Counted from the first letter of the stretch, positions 8,401 through 18,155 are shown. The stretch: 64,000 nt of DNA from Nematopogon swammerdamellus (GCA_946902875.1 OX336345.1:21607395-21671394), one strand, 5' to 3'. Translations and numbers: made by a program. The notes: generated by a model from the sequence alone, not told the origin.

Positions 8401-11400
8401 TCCTCCCGCCGTCGCCTCGGCGATCTTGGACGTCGGAAGGACGACGATCTTCTTCACCGGCCGCCGAAGCAGCCTCCCGCCGGTCTGGACGTCGACGACG
8501 CGGACGATGCCGTCGTTGCCAGGGTGGACTGCTTCCACCCTGCCCCTCGGCCAGGTGTTCCTCGGTAGGTCGGGGTCGGCCACCAGGACGATGTCGCCGA
8601 CTGCTGGCGCCTGGCCGCTTCCTCGTGGCTCCCGCCGGTGTTGTGGTAGGGGCGGGCACCCCGGCTCGGCTCGACGACGGCGATGACCACGTCTTCCTCC
8701 GCAGGCGCTCGTCCGCTGTGGCGAGGCTCCCGCCGGTGTTGGAGTCGGTTCTGGCGCTCTCGCGCCCACCGGAGGGGCAGCTCGTCCGCCAGTCGTGGTG
8801 CGCCTGCGTGCAGCGCTGTGGCGCTGTTGTCATCGGCGTCTGTCTGGGGTGGGGGCGGACGTCATGGTGTCGGTTCGCCTCCGTGCACCAGTCTCTCCAT
8901 GTCGGCAGCGCGGCGAGCGGCGCGCAGAGGCGCGCGGCGGTGGCGGCGTCGGGCGGCGCGCAGTGGCGCGCAGCGGCGGCGACGGCGGCGGGCGGCGCGC
9001 AGTGGCGCGCAGAGGCGTCGGCGGCGGGCGGCGCGCAGTGGCGCGCAGCGGGCCAGGGTGCCGCGTTTTGCGGCTGGGCGTAGCGACTCGTATGCGGCGA
9101 GTCGCTGGCCAGTGGTGCAGGCCCTTGCGCTGCTGTGGAGTGCGCCGCCGGCGAGTTCGGGCGCGGCGGCGCGGCGACGTAGGTAGCCGCGATCGGCGGC
9201 TGGGCCCGGCGGCTCGCGATCGGCGAGCCGTGGGTGGGCGGTGCGGACCATTGCGCCGCCAACGAGTTCGGGGGCGGCGGCGCGGCGACGTGGTGGGCCG
9301 CGGTCGGCGGCTGGGCGGGGCGGCTCGCGGTCGGCGAGCCGTGGGCGGGCGGCGAGCCGCGGGCGGGCGGCGAGCCGCGGGCGGGCGGCGAGCTGCGGGC
9401 GGGCGGCGCCAACCCTTGCGCCGCCTCGGAGTGCACCGCCGGCGAGTTCGGGCGCGGCGGCGCGGCGATGTAGGCAGCCGCGGTCGGCGGCTGGGCGGGG
9501 CGGCTCGCGGTCGGCGAGCCGTGGGCGGGCGGCGAGCCGCGGGCGGGCGGCGAGCTGCGGGCGGGCGGCGCCAACCCTTGCGCCGCCTCGGAGTGCACCG
9601 CCGGCGAGTTCGGGCGCGGCGGCGCGGCGACGTGGGCAGCCGCGGTCGGCGGCTGGGCGGGGCGGCTCGCGGTCGGCGAGCCGTGGGCGGGCGGCGAGCC
9701 GCGGGCGGGCGGCGAGCCGCGGGCGGGCGGCGCAAACCATTGCGCCGCCTCGGAGTGCGCCGCCGGCGAGTTCGGGCGCGGCGGCGCGGCGATGTAGGCA
9801 GCCGCGGTCGGCGGCTGGGTGCCGCGACTCGCGATCGGCGAGCCGCAGGCAGGTGGCGCAGTCCAGTGCGCCGTTGCAGAGTGCGCCGCCGGCGAGTCCG
9901 GGTGCGGCGGCGCTGCGGCGGATGGCGTGCAGTAGGGTGAGGCGGCAGCCGGCGCGCAGAAGGGCGCGGCGGAGGCCGGCGCGTAGCGACTCGCGGTCGG
10001 CGAGCCGCTGGCAGGTGGCGGCGTCCCTCTCGCTGCTGCAGAGTGCGCCGCCGGCGAGTTCGGGTGCGGCGGCGCGGCGGCGGCTGGCGCGGAGGCGCCC
10101 GCAAACGCGATGGCGTTGGCGCAGCGATGCACCGATCGTGCTGTCGAGTAGGCGCAGCGCTGTGTGGGCTCGGCCTTCGATGTCCGGCAACCGTGGAGCA
10201 CCCAGCCCAGCTGGGTCTGCGAAGCAACCGGCTGGTCGCGGCGGCCGTACTTCATCTCCCGCGAGACTATCAGTGGCCAATTGTCCTGGCCAATGAGTAG
10301 TCTCGGGCGTGCGTCCGTGTATGCCAGCATTCCGGCGAGCTCCGCGAGGTGGTCGCAGCCCTCCAGACATTTCTTCGTTATGGTCTGGGGCGGGAAGTTG
10401 AGTCGGTCGACGGTCCTTGCACCGACGAGGTCGTGCACAGTTGTCTCGTGTCTTCCGCGGATGCGCAAGTTGAGGCGGCGAGACGAGTTGCTAGCGACGC
10501 GTCCGCCGCCGATGCCCACGACGTGCAGCGGCTCCGTCGTGCCTTGCGCACCCAGCAGATCGGCTACGGCGACGTCCAGCATCGTAACCGAGGACCCCTC
10601 GTCGAGAAGAGCGAAGACGTCGACGACGCAGCCGCTCGGCCCGCTCAGTCGCACCGGGACGATCTTTAGTAAAACCGAGTCCGAGCGGGCGGTGGCTGTG
10701 ACCGCGGTGGCGGCCGTCTCTTCATTTCTTCGTTCGTGGTGCAGCAGCCGATGGTGACCGAATGTGCAGCCCTGCACCCCACACGGCTTCGCCTTACATT
10801 TCGTGCGACGATGTTTACTTTTGAGGCAGCGAAAACACATTTTGCCTTCCTTGGCCTGCCGCCAGCGGTCGTCCGTGTCGGCCTCGATAAACTTTGGGCA
10901 CGACAGAAGATAGTGTGCCTCAGCGCACGTCGAGCACTTCGGCATCTCGTCGTCACTGGCTTCTTCTTCACTGGCGGCGTAGGCCTTCTCAGCTGGTCGG
11001 CGGTCTCTGTTGATGCGGCGGTTCTCATTCGCCGACACATCAGTAGCTGCGGCGGCGTCCGGGCGGGCGTACGCGCCGCACTTGCGGGCTTCTTCATTCA
11101 GGAAGGCCGCCATTCTCGTTAGTGCGGGGCGGTCGTCGCTCGTCCGGTCTTCATAATCACACCACCGTGTCTGACGCAGCGGCGTCAGCTTATCGACGAT
11201 GATGCGCACCGTCTCAGGATTGTGCAGGTACATCGGTCGGCCGAGGGCCTCGATCGTAGCCACAATATTATTTACTTTACTTGCGAATTCGTTCATTTCG
11301 CTCAGTGAGTCCTTCGTCCTGGGGAGGCTCCTTAGTCTGTCCAGCTCACCCAAGACGAGGCAGTCCGGTCGCCCGAAACGCTGCTCCAATGCCGCCATGA

Positions 11401-12643
11401 CGCGGCCGGGGTCCGGTGCCGCCAACATTAAATTGAAGACGGCCTCTTTCGCCTTGCCTCTCAGGCATTTTCGCAGGCGGGCCGCGTTCTCGCCCGGCGA
11501 GAAGTAGCTCTCTGTATCGCGAAAGGCAGTCGCTAACAGGAGCCACTCTCCGGCCGACCCGTCGAAAGTAGGCAAGTCTTGCAAAAACTTTGGTGCGGCG
11601 TGCGGTCGGCTGTGTTCCGCTCGCCCCAATGCTGCGGCGAGCATCTCCACCGTTATCGAAGCGGAGGCGAGCGGAGCGTGCGAGCTTGCTGCGGCGGCGG
11701 CGGCAGGCGGCGCGCAGAGGCGCGCGGCCGGTAGCTCGTACAAGTGTGTGGCGGTCGGTGCCGCGCGGAGGGGCGTGGCTTCGTCGGCTGCGGCGGGGGC
11801 AGTGTAGAGGGGGGCGGCGGCTGCGGCGGCGGCGGGCGGCGCGCGGAGGGGCGCGGCGTCGGTAGCTGCGGCGTGGGGCGCGTGGAGGGGAGCGGAGACG
11901 GTAGCAGTGGTGGGGGCCGCGTAGTGGGATGCGGCGGCCGGGGCGGCGGTGTGAGGCGCGTGGTGGGGGGCGGCTGGGTCTGCGTGCGCGTCGGTGCTCG
12001 CGGCGGCGAGCTCCGTGCGCGGTGCGGGAGCGGAGATCTCCCGCCGGTGCAGATCGGCTTGCGTCTCCACCCACGATGCCACCAAATCACTGCGTGCTGT
12101 GTCTCCTTCCTCGTTCTCGTCCGACGAGTCCTCCTCGTCGTGCTCGCGGAGTTCTGCCTCTATAATTTGCCTCGCGAGTCTCGCCTCCTCTTGTTTCGCG
12201 CGCAGCAGCTCTCTTTCAATTGCACGGCGACGCATTGACTTAGACGAGCGGGCAGAGTGGTTGCTTCGCCCGTCCTTGTCGCTGCGCGCGGTCGCTACTG
12301 TCTCCAGTGCGGTTGCGTGAGAGCTGCGGCTCGGCGCGCGCGCGTCGCTGTGAGTGTGCGCGCGGGCCGGTGCGCGCGCGTCGCTGGCTGCGCGCGCGCG
12401 TTCGCGTACGGTTGAGTCCGTCGCGATCGGCGTGGCCGTCGTGTCGTGTGACGACCACGTTCTTACTTCTGTCTCCATACTCGTCGGAGGCGCACTTGTT
12501 GTCGGCTCCGTCGTCTGGTCGGCGCCCGGTTGCAGCTGCGGTTCGGTCGCCTCTGCGCTCGGGGGCAGCACTCGCTGCTCTGACGGAGTCGGCACCGGCG
12601 TGGTGCGCCCTCGCCCGTTGTTCTGGCTCCGTGTGACTGGCAT
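8318..12643 (-). CDS. gag-pr: BEL Gag-protease polyprotein with P/A-rich repeats
   Basis: Starts at the ATG at 12643 (MPVTRSQ), nine codons into the open frame, because the frame upstream runs into the primer site. About 1441 residues. Seen in order: Ser/Ala-rich N terminus; charged coiled-coil-like stretch (about 134-170); Ala/Pro-rich repeats; conserved Gag block of the DUF1759 type (about 350-510, begins KFLQDLPTFDGSAGEW); Cys/His knuckles (about 568-640, including CFRCLKSKHRRTKC); pepsin-like protease with LLDEGSSVT (about 675); and the DUF1758-like end LLIGQDNWPLIVSREMKYG (about 781-816). A proline/alanine-rich repeat tract follows where RT should begin. The last 200 or so codons look like a wrong-frame reading of the pol tail, which is intact in another frame (8437-8605). 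Gag would build the particle and the protease would process it. No RT YxDD or integrase DDE motif is present. Confidence 0.85.
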   Translation of the reverse strand: MPVTRSQNNGRGRTTPVPTPSEQRVLPPSAEATEPQLQPGADQTTEPTTSAPPTSMETEVRTWSSHDTTATPIATDSTVRERARAASDARAPARAHTHSDARAPSRSSHATALETVATARSDKDGRSNHSARSSKSMRRRAIERELLRAKQEEARLARQIIEAELREHDEEDSSDENEEGDTARSDLVASWVETQADLHRREISAPAPRTELAAASTDAHADPAAPHHAPHTAAPAAASHYAAPTTATVSAPLHAPHAAATDAAPLRAPPAAAAAAAPLYTAPAAADEATPLRAAPTATHLYELPAARLCAPPAAAAAASSHAPLASASITVEMLAAALGRAEHSRPHAAPKFLQDLPTFDGSAGEWLLLATAFRDTESYFSPGENAARLRKCLRGKAKEAVFNLMLAAPDPGRVMAALEQRFGRPDCLVLGELDRLRSLPRTKDSLSEMNEFASKVNNIVATIEALGRPMYLHNPETVRIIVDKLTPLRQTRWCDYEDRTSDDRPALTRMAAFLNEEARKCGAYARPDAAAATDVSANENRRINRDRRPAEKAYAASEEEASDDEMPKCSTCAEAHYLLSCPKFIEADTDDRWRQAKEGKMCFRCLKSKHRRTKCKAKPCGVQGCTFGHHRLLHHERRNEETAATAVTATARSDSVLLKIVPVRLSGPSGCVVDVFALLDEGSSVTMLDVAVADLLGAQGTTEPLHVVGIGGGRVASNSSRRLNLRIRGRHETTVHDLVGARTVDRLNFPPQTITKKCLEGCDHLAELAGMLAYTDARPRLLIGQDNWPLIVSREMKYGRRDQPVASQTQLGWVLHGCRTSKAEPTQRCAYSTARSVHRCANAIAFAGASAPAAAAPPHPNSPAAHSAAARGTPPPASGSPTASRYAPASAAPFCAPAAASPYCTPSAAAPPHPDSPAAHSATAHWTAPPACGSPIASRGTQPPTAAAYIAAPPRPNSPAAHSEAAQWFAPPARGSPPARGSPPAHGSPTASRPAQPPTAAAHVAAPPRPNSPAVHSEAAQGLAPPARSSPPARGSPPAHGSPTASRPAQPPTAAAYIAAPPRPNSPAVHSEAAQGLAPPARSSPPARGSPPARGSPPAHGSPTASRPAQPPTAAHHVAAPPPPNSLAAQWSAPPTHGSPIASRRAQPPIAATYVAAPPRPNSPAAHSTAAQGPAPLASDSPHTSRYAQPQNAAPWPAARHCAPPAADASARHCAPPAAVAAAARHCAPPDAATAARLCAPLAALPTWRDWCTEANRHHDVRPHPRQTPMTTAPQRCTQAHHDWRTSCPSGGRESARTDSNTGGSLATADERLRRKTWSSPSSSRAGVPAPTTTPAGATRKRPGASSRRHRPGGRPRPTEEHLAEGQGGSSPPWQRRHRPRRRRPDRREAASAAGEEDRRPSDVQDRRGDGGRMFRTTASRSGDDGAGLGHDAHVVTPVA
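8401..8412 (-). promoter_or_regulatory. Polypurine tract candidate
   Basis: On the minus strand ggcgggagga lies directly before the 3' LTR start (TGTTCAGG). This is the expected position of the plus-strand DNA primer of an LTR element. Confidence 0.55.
8437..8605 (-). pseudogene. Remnant of BEL pol C terminus (DUF5641-type)
   Basis: A different minus frame from the long Gag-protease frame (8353-8769) encodes a segment with VGDIVLVADPDLPRNTWPRG and RRPVKKIVVL. This is the basic tail found after the integrase core in BEL/Pao polyproteins. It is all that remains of pol, and it is out of frame with Gag-protease, so it is probably not translated as a fusion unless frameshifting occurs. Confidence 0.75.
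8915..9060. repeat. GC-rich repeats, ARHCAPPAA-coding
   Basis: Four or so units of the type gcgggcggcgcgcagtggcg, spaced about 30-45 bp. They encode CAPPAA-like motifs in the long minus frame. Related motifs occur near 11700-11860 in the Gag part, suggesting expansion of one motif at two places. Confidence 0.7.
9130..9910. repeat. Minisatellite within the BEL frame, 162-bp unit
   Basis: The anchor gagttcggg recurs at 9153, 9264, 9444, 9606 and 9768, with a diverged copy at about 9893. Three adjacent anchors are exactly 162 bp apart (54 codons). Inside each unit an 18-bp subrepeat (cgagccgcgggcgggcgg) encodes SPPARG. Period and subperiod are multiples of three, so the frame stays open. Confidence 0.85.
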
Positions 12644-12648
12644 CTCCA

Positions 12649-12669
12649 ATCCGGCGAACGATAGGACCA
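12649..12669 (-). promoter_or_regulatory. Primer binding site candidate
   Basis: On the minus strand TGGTCCTATCGTTCGCC starts one base after the 5' LTR. The TGG start fits pairing to the CCA end of a tRNA. I could not identify the tRNA. Confidence 0.55.
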
Positions 12670-12670
12670 A

Positions 12671-13921
12671 TGTTGGTTACGTAACTCAGGTGCGGACTGT
12701 ATAATCACCCGTTCACTTGAGCTGCCAGTCTTCGCAGAGCGGTTACAAGGGCCGGAGATCGGAAATCTTCTTTGTCGCTTTCGCACGATTCGGCGACCGT
12801 CTCGCTTCTGCACGACCGACGCAGACGGGCGTGCGGCTCGGCAGCGTCACTCGCGGGGGTCGTTCGCGGGTGGTGCGATCGGTCGACCGGGTGTGCTTAA
12901 CCTCTTCTCGGGCGGTACGGCGACCGTCTCGCTCACTCGGCGACGCGGCGACGGTCTCTCTCTCTCGCGGCCGGCGCAGACGGGCGTGCGGCGCGGAGAG
13001 ATCACTCGCGGCGGTCGTTCACGGGTGGTGCGATCGGTCGACCCGGTGTGCTTCGCGTCGTCCTCGACCTATACGCCTCGGGGCGCAGGGAGGTAGTCCT
13101 CGACCGTTACGCCGCGGGGCGCAGGGAGGGAAAGCGTAGCGTAGCGTAGCGTAGCGTAGCGTAGCGTAGCGTAGCGTAGCGTAGCGTAGCGTAGCGTAAC
13201 AAAGAAACAACGTTTGCGGTTTTCAGTGTAGCCACGCACTGGTCGCACCCGGGACGTACGGGGGTGGAGCACTCGCCGGAGAAGCCGTCCGATCGGCCGA
13301 GGGAGTCGTTACGTTCTGAAGCAAGTCTCTTCCGACTATTCGTTCCTCGGTCGACCGGTGCGTCGAGCTCTGCTCTAGACGACTTCTCTTGTTGGATGCT
13401 GGGCGAGTACTGGTTGAACCGGCCGAAACGCGCTATCTTTATACACGCGCGGGCGCGCCGTGCGCCGTGAGAGGTGCGGAGGCTGCGATATCTCTCCGTC
13501 AGTCTCCGCGCCGACCAATCACAGCGCTCCGCGCCCGCGGCGCGCCCCGGCTCGGCTCATTTCCCTAATGATTGCGGCGAGTGCACACCTCCCGTCTGTC
13601 CCGAATGAAACCCAGTACGCAGCAACATATTTATTTTCGGTATAACTTATATCTAATTCTATCTATCTTATAACTATGCCTACCTATCTTATCATATTTT
13701 TACCTATCTTAAGCTAGCTTAATCTACGATTTTGTATATATTTATTTATTTATGTTTAACTTATATTTAACTTATTTTCTATATATTTACATCTTAAAAT
13801 TACCTAAAACTAAGCTATGCCGGCCGCTTCCTACTTCCCTATGCTACGGGGGTGACGACGTGCGCGTCGTGTCCTAGGCCGGCTCCGTCGTCGCCGCTCC
13901 GGCTGGCCGTCGTCCTGAACA
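12671..13921 (-). repeat. BEL element 5' LTR
   Basis: 1251 bp, matching 7150-8400 with a constant offset of 5521. The same (agcgt)n length and TATAAAG position are kept. It should drive leftward transcription. Confidence 0.93.
13437..13443 (-). promoter_or_regulatory. TATA box in 5' LTR
   Basis: Minus-strand TATAAAG within gtgtataaagatagcgcg, in the U3-like part of the LTR and upstream of the frame. It is the natural core promoter candidate. Confidence 0.5.
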
Positions 13922-13926
13922 GCCAT
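13922..13926. repeat. Target site duplication, BEL element (right)
   Basis: GCCAT directly after the LTR end ...gaaca, matching 7145-7149. Confidence 0.9.
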
Positions 13927-14297
13927 TTTAAATGAGTCGTCCGAGAGGCGTGGGAGAAGTGCGGAAAATGGCGGAAATCTTGAAATTCCTCTTCCCCCCT
14001 CGGCGCCTCTCGCCCCGCCGCTCTCGCCCCGCGCGAGCCGAGTTGATCGATGTTCGCAAATTAGCTGGCAACCCTCGTTCTCTAACCCTTTGAGCGTTTA
14101 TTGCCGCCGCGCGGTGGCAGCACTGGTTTACTTTTTCGACCACCCCCCCTCACCCTGGGGTTCGTTCGCCCCGGGGTGGTGTGGGTGTTGAAATTCTTTT
14201 TGCGACACTGGACGTGGTTTTGTGACCCGCAGCGCTTCGGGGAGTGATTCTGTCTGTCTGAATGACTTGTTGTGCGAATAACGGAGGCGAAGTTAGA
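13927..14297. other. No recognised feature
   Basis: GC-rich then mixed sequence next to the BEL insertion. No gene or repeat recognised. Confidence 0.3.
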
Positions 14298-14346
14298 AAA
14301 AAACCGGCCAAGTGCGAGTCGAACTCGCGCGCCGAGGGTTCCGTAT
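14298..14346 (+). repeat. Repeat G 5' fragment
   Basis: aaccggccaagtgcgagtcg followed by cgcgccgagggttccgtat. Only the 5' end is present. Confidence 0.6.
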
Positions 14347-14415
14347 ACCATCACGTGATTGGACGGATTTTTCTTGTTTGTTATTTTACTTTAGAGTTTT
14401 TTTATGTAAACCAAC

Positions 14416-15841
14416 ATGGGTGTCTGTGCCGAGTGGTGCAGTCGACAGAGCCAAAATAACCTCTCCTCGCGAAACCACGCTCACTTAGGTGCCATACCAG
14501 CAGATTTACGGACTGTTGCTATGCTGTCAAGCCTCCACGACGATAAGAAATACGGCTTCCGCAAGCAAAGGTCGACTAGAGATCTTCTAGCGTACGTCAC
14601 GCATTTGTGGGCAGAAAGAATCGATGGTTTTGGGGAATCGCTGGCGGTCGCTTTGGATATATCCAAAGCATTCGATCGCGTCTGGCACCGGGGACTCCTA
14701 AGCAAGCTTCCGGCCTACGGTGTCCCTGCAAAACTGTGCACTTGGATCTCCAGCTTTTTGAGCGATCGGTCGATCTTTGTCACACTTGATGGTGCATGCT
14801 CGACCGATTAGTAAATCAATGCTGGTGTTCCACAAGGATCCGTGCTGTCGCCTATGCTGTTTCTATTATTTATTAACGACATGCTCTCGCTCGGCGAAAT
14901 ACATTGGTACGCGGACGACAGCACGGTGCACGAAGGGTTCATCAAAGACTGGAAGGGTAGAGAGGCGTCAGCAGCAAACGCGAGACGCGAAACTGTTGCT
15001 CGGGTTGACCTGGTTCTCGATAAAGTATCCTCATGGGGGAAGGAGAACTTGGTCAACTTCAACGTAGCTAAGACGCAAGCCTGTGCCTTCTCTACTAAGG
15101 CTGATCCGTTTCCACTCCAAGCAACTTTCCAGGGCAGCCAAGTCCCCAATGATGGTAGTCTGGGCGTCCTGGGTATGGAGGTGTCCAGGGACGTTGGATT
15201 TAGATCGTTCATAGAATCCAAGGCGAAACTAGCATCTCGAAAATTAGGGATACTCTACCGATGTCGGCGATTTTGCTTACACTCTACAAAGCACAAGTAA
15301 GACCGGTGATGGAATATTGCAGTCATCTTTGGGAGGGTTCCCCTGAGTACCTTCTTTCGGCCTTGGATTCTATCCAACGACGAGCCATTCGCCTCATTGG
15401 CGACTCTGTACTCACAAAGGACCTTCAACCTTCTTTAGCACAGACGTATCGTTGGGTCATTGAGCCTGTTTTATCGGTACTACTATGGCCGCTGCTCTGA
15501 CGAAATTGCTTCCCTTATCCCTCCTCCTCCTGTTCGCCTTTGCCAAACCCGCCATACTCTCGCGGAACACCCCTTTGTAGTGGACAGACGAGTACTTCGA
15601 ACGGCACGATTCTCTGAATCGTTCTTGTGCCGCACTGCAAAGGTGTGGAACGGGCTTCCGGGGAATATCTTTCCCCACTCCAACAATCCACGGATCTTCA
15701 AATCGCGGGTAAATAGCCTTTCCCCAGCGACATTAGTCCACCTCCAAGCCGGACTGGCACCTCCTCGGGGGCGATATTGGCTGCGCCTGAGGCTTCGACC
15801 TCGGACACAGCCAGCTAGTTCGGAAACAATAAAAAAAAATG
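14416..15841 (+). pseudogene. Jockey-like LINE, internally deleted and broken
   Basis: Encodes pieces of a non-LTR reverse transcriptase: YGFRKQRSTRDLL, ALDISKAFDRVWHRGLLSKL, AGVPQGSVLSPMLFLLFIND, then the catalytic YADDS, and C-terminal blocks with YCSHLWEG and FYRYYYGRCSDE. Breaks: adjacent in-frame TAG and TAA (14809-14814) inside the RT core, a frameshift near 15275, and another near 15465. The endonuclease and early RT are missing. A leader-like segment (14416-14505) is joined to the RT. It ends ggacacagccagctagttcg plus an A-rich tail. The same leader and tail recur in the short element at 40770. Confidence 0.85.
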
Positions 15842-15959
15842 CCTGTTAATACGACGTTTGAAGACACCCAGGTTAAATAGTTTGAACTATAATCGCACCA
15901 AGTCTGACGGTTGTTTAAATTCCCGTTTTTACGACGGAGTAAAAAGAAAAAAAAAACAA

Positions 15960-16195
15960 AACCACGTTTCTTATGTGGGGACCCCCTTCATTTTTCTTTT
16001 TGTTTGTTTTTTTTATTATTATTAAGTGTTAGGATATAATATAGTAACATCTATAATAAGTTAATAACACGTCATATTCTGTGAACATTTCAACCGGGTG
16101 GGTACCTATTTAGATTCAAAAGGTACAAAGGTATAGAACAGACATCGTAGGCTTAGTAATAGGCTTCCATAAGTTTAAGGAACCCTAATAAAAAC
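15960..16195 (+). repeat. Repeat G, diverged 3' part
   Basis: Shares cgtcatattctgtgaacatt, atttcaaccgg and cgtaggcttagtaataggct with other G copies. Confidence 0.5.
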
Positions 16196-16207
16196 ATCTT
16201 TGCTTTA

Positions 16208-16372
16208 GTTGAAACGGCTATGTAAATAGTTCGTGTTTTCCGTCCAGTTCAGTGTAGCCGACCCGAGTGCTTCCCTTCGGTCGTGCACTGACATGGCACC
16301 TATTTCACCAAGGTGTTGACATCACGGATGTTGTGGTGATGTAGCCAACCGTATCAGTTTCCATAAAAAAAA
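16208..16372 (+). mobile_element. SINE A, 5' truncated
   Basis: From gaaacggctatgtaaatagt to cagtttccataaaaaaaaag. Confidence 0.75.
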
Positions 16373-16379
16373 AGAATAA

Positions 16380-16495
16380 CGTTCGTGATTTAAGTGCAGT
16401 TCAATGTAGGCTGCACGGCCGAAGTGAAGCACTGACATGGCACCTAGTTCACGCGTGTAGTACATAGGTGAGGTAGAGGTACCCAATTACTTCAG
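16380..16495 (+). mobile_element. SINE A tail, diverged second copy
   Basis: Starts acgttcgtgatttaagtgca and contains gaagcactgacatggcacct. It follows the previous copy head to tail. Confidence 0.5.
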
Positions 16496-17117
16496 GTAAA
16501 AATAAATCGTTTCGGTATCTCACCATGTGAATACATTTTGGTGTAAAGCAATGGGTTTTATGAAATTTATCTATCAAATTATTTTAATAAGATAATTTGT
16601 GGGATGCTCAAGTTTTCGGCGCGGTATGTAGTAATGTTTAATTTGGCCACAGAGCATCAAATGCGCGCGCCCGCCCCTCCTAGAGGCGCCCTGAGCGATA
16701 ATATTTGAAACCCAAAAACTACACGCAGTGCTGCTAGCGCTTCGTATGTGTGTGTGTGTGTGTGCTAGTATCGACACTACACACAAAGAGGAGCAAGTTA
16801 GGCACACGCACAAAACAAATGCACACGCACAACACACATATGTAAGCCATAGGCCACGCCCACAGGCTTCAACGGCGTTGTAGAGAAATCGCGCTCAGGG
16901 CGCCTCTAGGAGGGGCGCCGGCAGTCGGTATTTGATGCTCTGTGAATTTGGCCCACTTTGGGACACAACCTCCGCTCCCCCAAATCCCCCACCCGCGCGC
17001 CGCCCTCAAATAGTTGCGTCAAACTTTAATAATTCGTTAGAGTGAAAATTATTGCCTGCTTCTAGCTTATGTATATTAGACGTTTTTGAGCTTTTTAAGT
17101 GTTTCCTGACTTTTACG
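16496..17117. other. Mostly unrecognised; short TG microsatellite
   Basis: A (TG)n run lies at 16746-16764. The block gcgccctgagcg near 16688 recurs inverted at about 16895 (cgctcagggcgcctctagga), giving a loose inverted pair around it. No gene seen. Confidence 0.35.
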
Positions 17118-17520
17118 GCAGTGGTCCGGGCGTCGGCTTCTCGTGCGAGAAGTCCGAGGTTCGAATCCGGTCGATGCGTACCAATGAGTTATTTTTTTTT
17201 TTCTGACAGAAACATTTACGTGCATTACGTGCACACCTGTCGCTTCACCGTTCGGAACCGGTGTAAAACTGTAGTTCCCTTCCCTTGCCCCTTACTAGGT
17301 GGTAGGCTCGAATTGTAGCCGACTGGGTTGGTACCACCGTACTGGATGTAAGATGGCCGCATACCAGCCTCGGTTGTGTTCTTCTCTAGTTCAGTATAGC
17401 CAGCAATCTAAAGGGAAGTCTTCGGTATGGCACCTACCTTCTCGGAGGTGATACTGGCTGGTCGGAGCATGTGTTTCGGCCCCTCGGACACAGCCAACCA
17501 TACCGGATAATTTTTTTTTT
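17118..17520 (+). mobile_element. SINE B, near full length
   Basis: Damaged tRNA-like head with the B box ggttcgaatcc intact, then the full B body (ggtaccaccgtactggatgt, ctaccttctcggaggtgata) and ccataccggataattttttt. The A box is eroded. Confidence 0.8.
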
Positions 17521-17594
17521 TACGTCTATGTTAAAAATATTTGTGGTTTTTTTTCGTAATTCAAAGTGGCGATGACTGCTGGTTGTAGGCACGA

Positions 17595-18155
17595 ATTTCA
17601 CAATGTTCACAAACCATTTCCACAATGTCCACACACGAATTATTACACAATGTTCACATACAAATTCCACAATGTTCACACACGAATTATTAAACAATGT
17701 TCACATACGAATTCCACAAAATTCACACACGAATTATTATATAATGTTCACACATGAATTATTAGACAATGTTTACATACGAATTATTACCCAATGTTCA
17801 TATACAAATTATTACACAATGTTCACATACGAATTCCATAATGTTCACACACGAATTATTAGACAATGTTTACATACGAATTATTACCCAATGTTCATAT
17901 ACAAATTATTACACAATGTTCACATACGAATTCCACAATGTTCACACACGAATTATTACACAATGTTCACAGACGAATTATTACACAATGTTCACACACG
18001 GATTCCACAATCTTCAACGAATATTACACAATGTTCACACACGGATTCCACTATGTTCACACACGAATTCCCCAATGTTAACACACGAATTCCACTATGT
18101 TCACACACGGATTCCACAATGTTCACACACGAATTCCACAAATATACAATTCCAC
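17595..18155 (+). repeat. Minisatellite, 24/25-bp units
   Basis: About 22 units of two alternating types: caatgttcacacacgaatta plus ttaca (25 bp) and caatgttcacatacgaattc plus caca (24 bp). Because of the unit lengths, one frame stays open for about 210 codons (17603-18244) and encodes repeating HTRI/HTNY motifs. I treat that frame as a by-product of the repeat. Confidence 0.9.

Larger units (their letters stand above)
7150..13921 (-). mobile_element. BEL/Pao LTR retrotransposon, RT/IN-deleted
   Basis: Complete insertion of 6772 bp: LTRs 7150-8400 and 12671-13921, internal part 4270 bp, transcribed leftward. Both LTRs start TGTT and end AACA, and a GCCAT duplication flanks the element. The single long frame carries Gag, zinc knuckles and a pepsin-like protease, then a P/A-rich repeat region and the C-terminal pol tail. 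Reverse transcriptase, RNase H and integrase are absent, so the element must depend on enzymes supplied in trans. The LTRs are the same length and I found no difference by line-by-line reading. This implies very recent insertion, and mobilisation of the deleted form itself rather than decay in place. Confidence 0.9.

Noticed and set aside
8795..9940. 381-codon plus-strand frame and several other long frames over the BEL interior
   Set aside because: They are overlapping readings of the GC-rich 162-bp repeat. The minus frame carries recognisable Gag and protease domains, and the others are Arg/Gly/Ala-rich with no domains.
17595..18155. CRISPR-like array
   Set aside because: Units are continuous tandem repeats with no unique spacers, and the sequence is eukaryotic.
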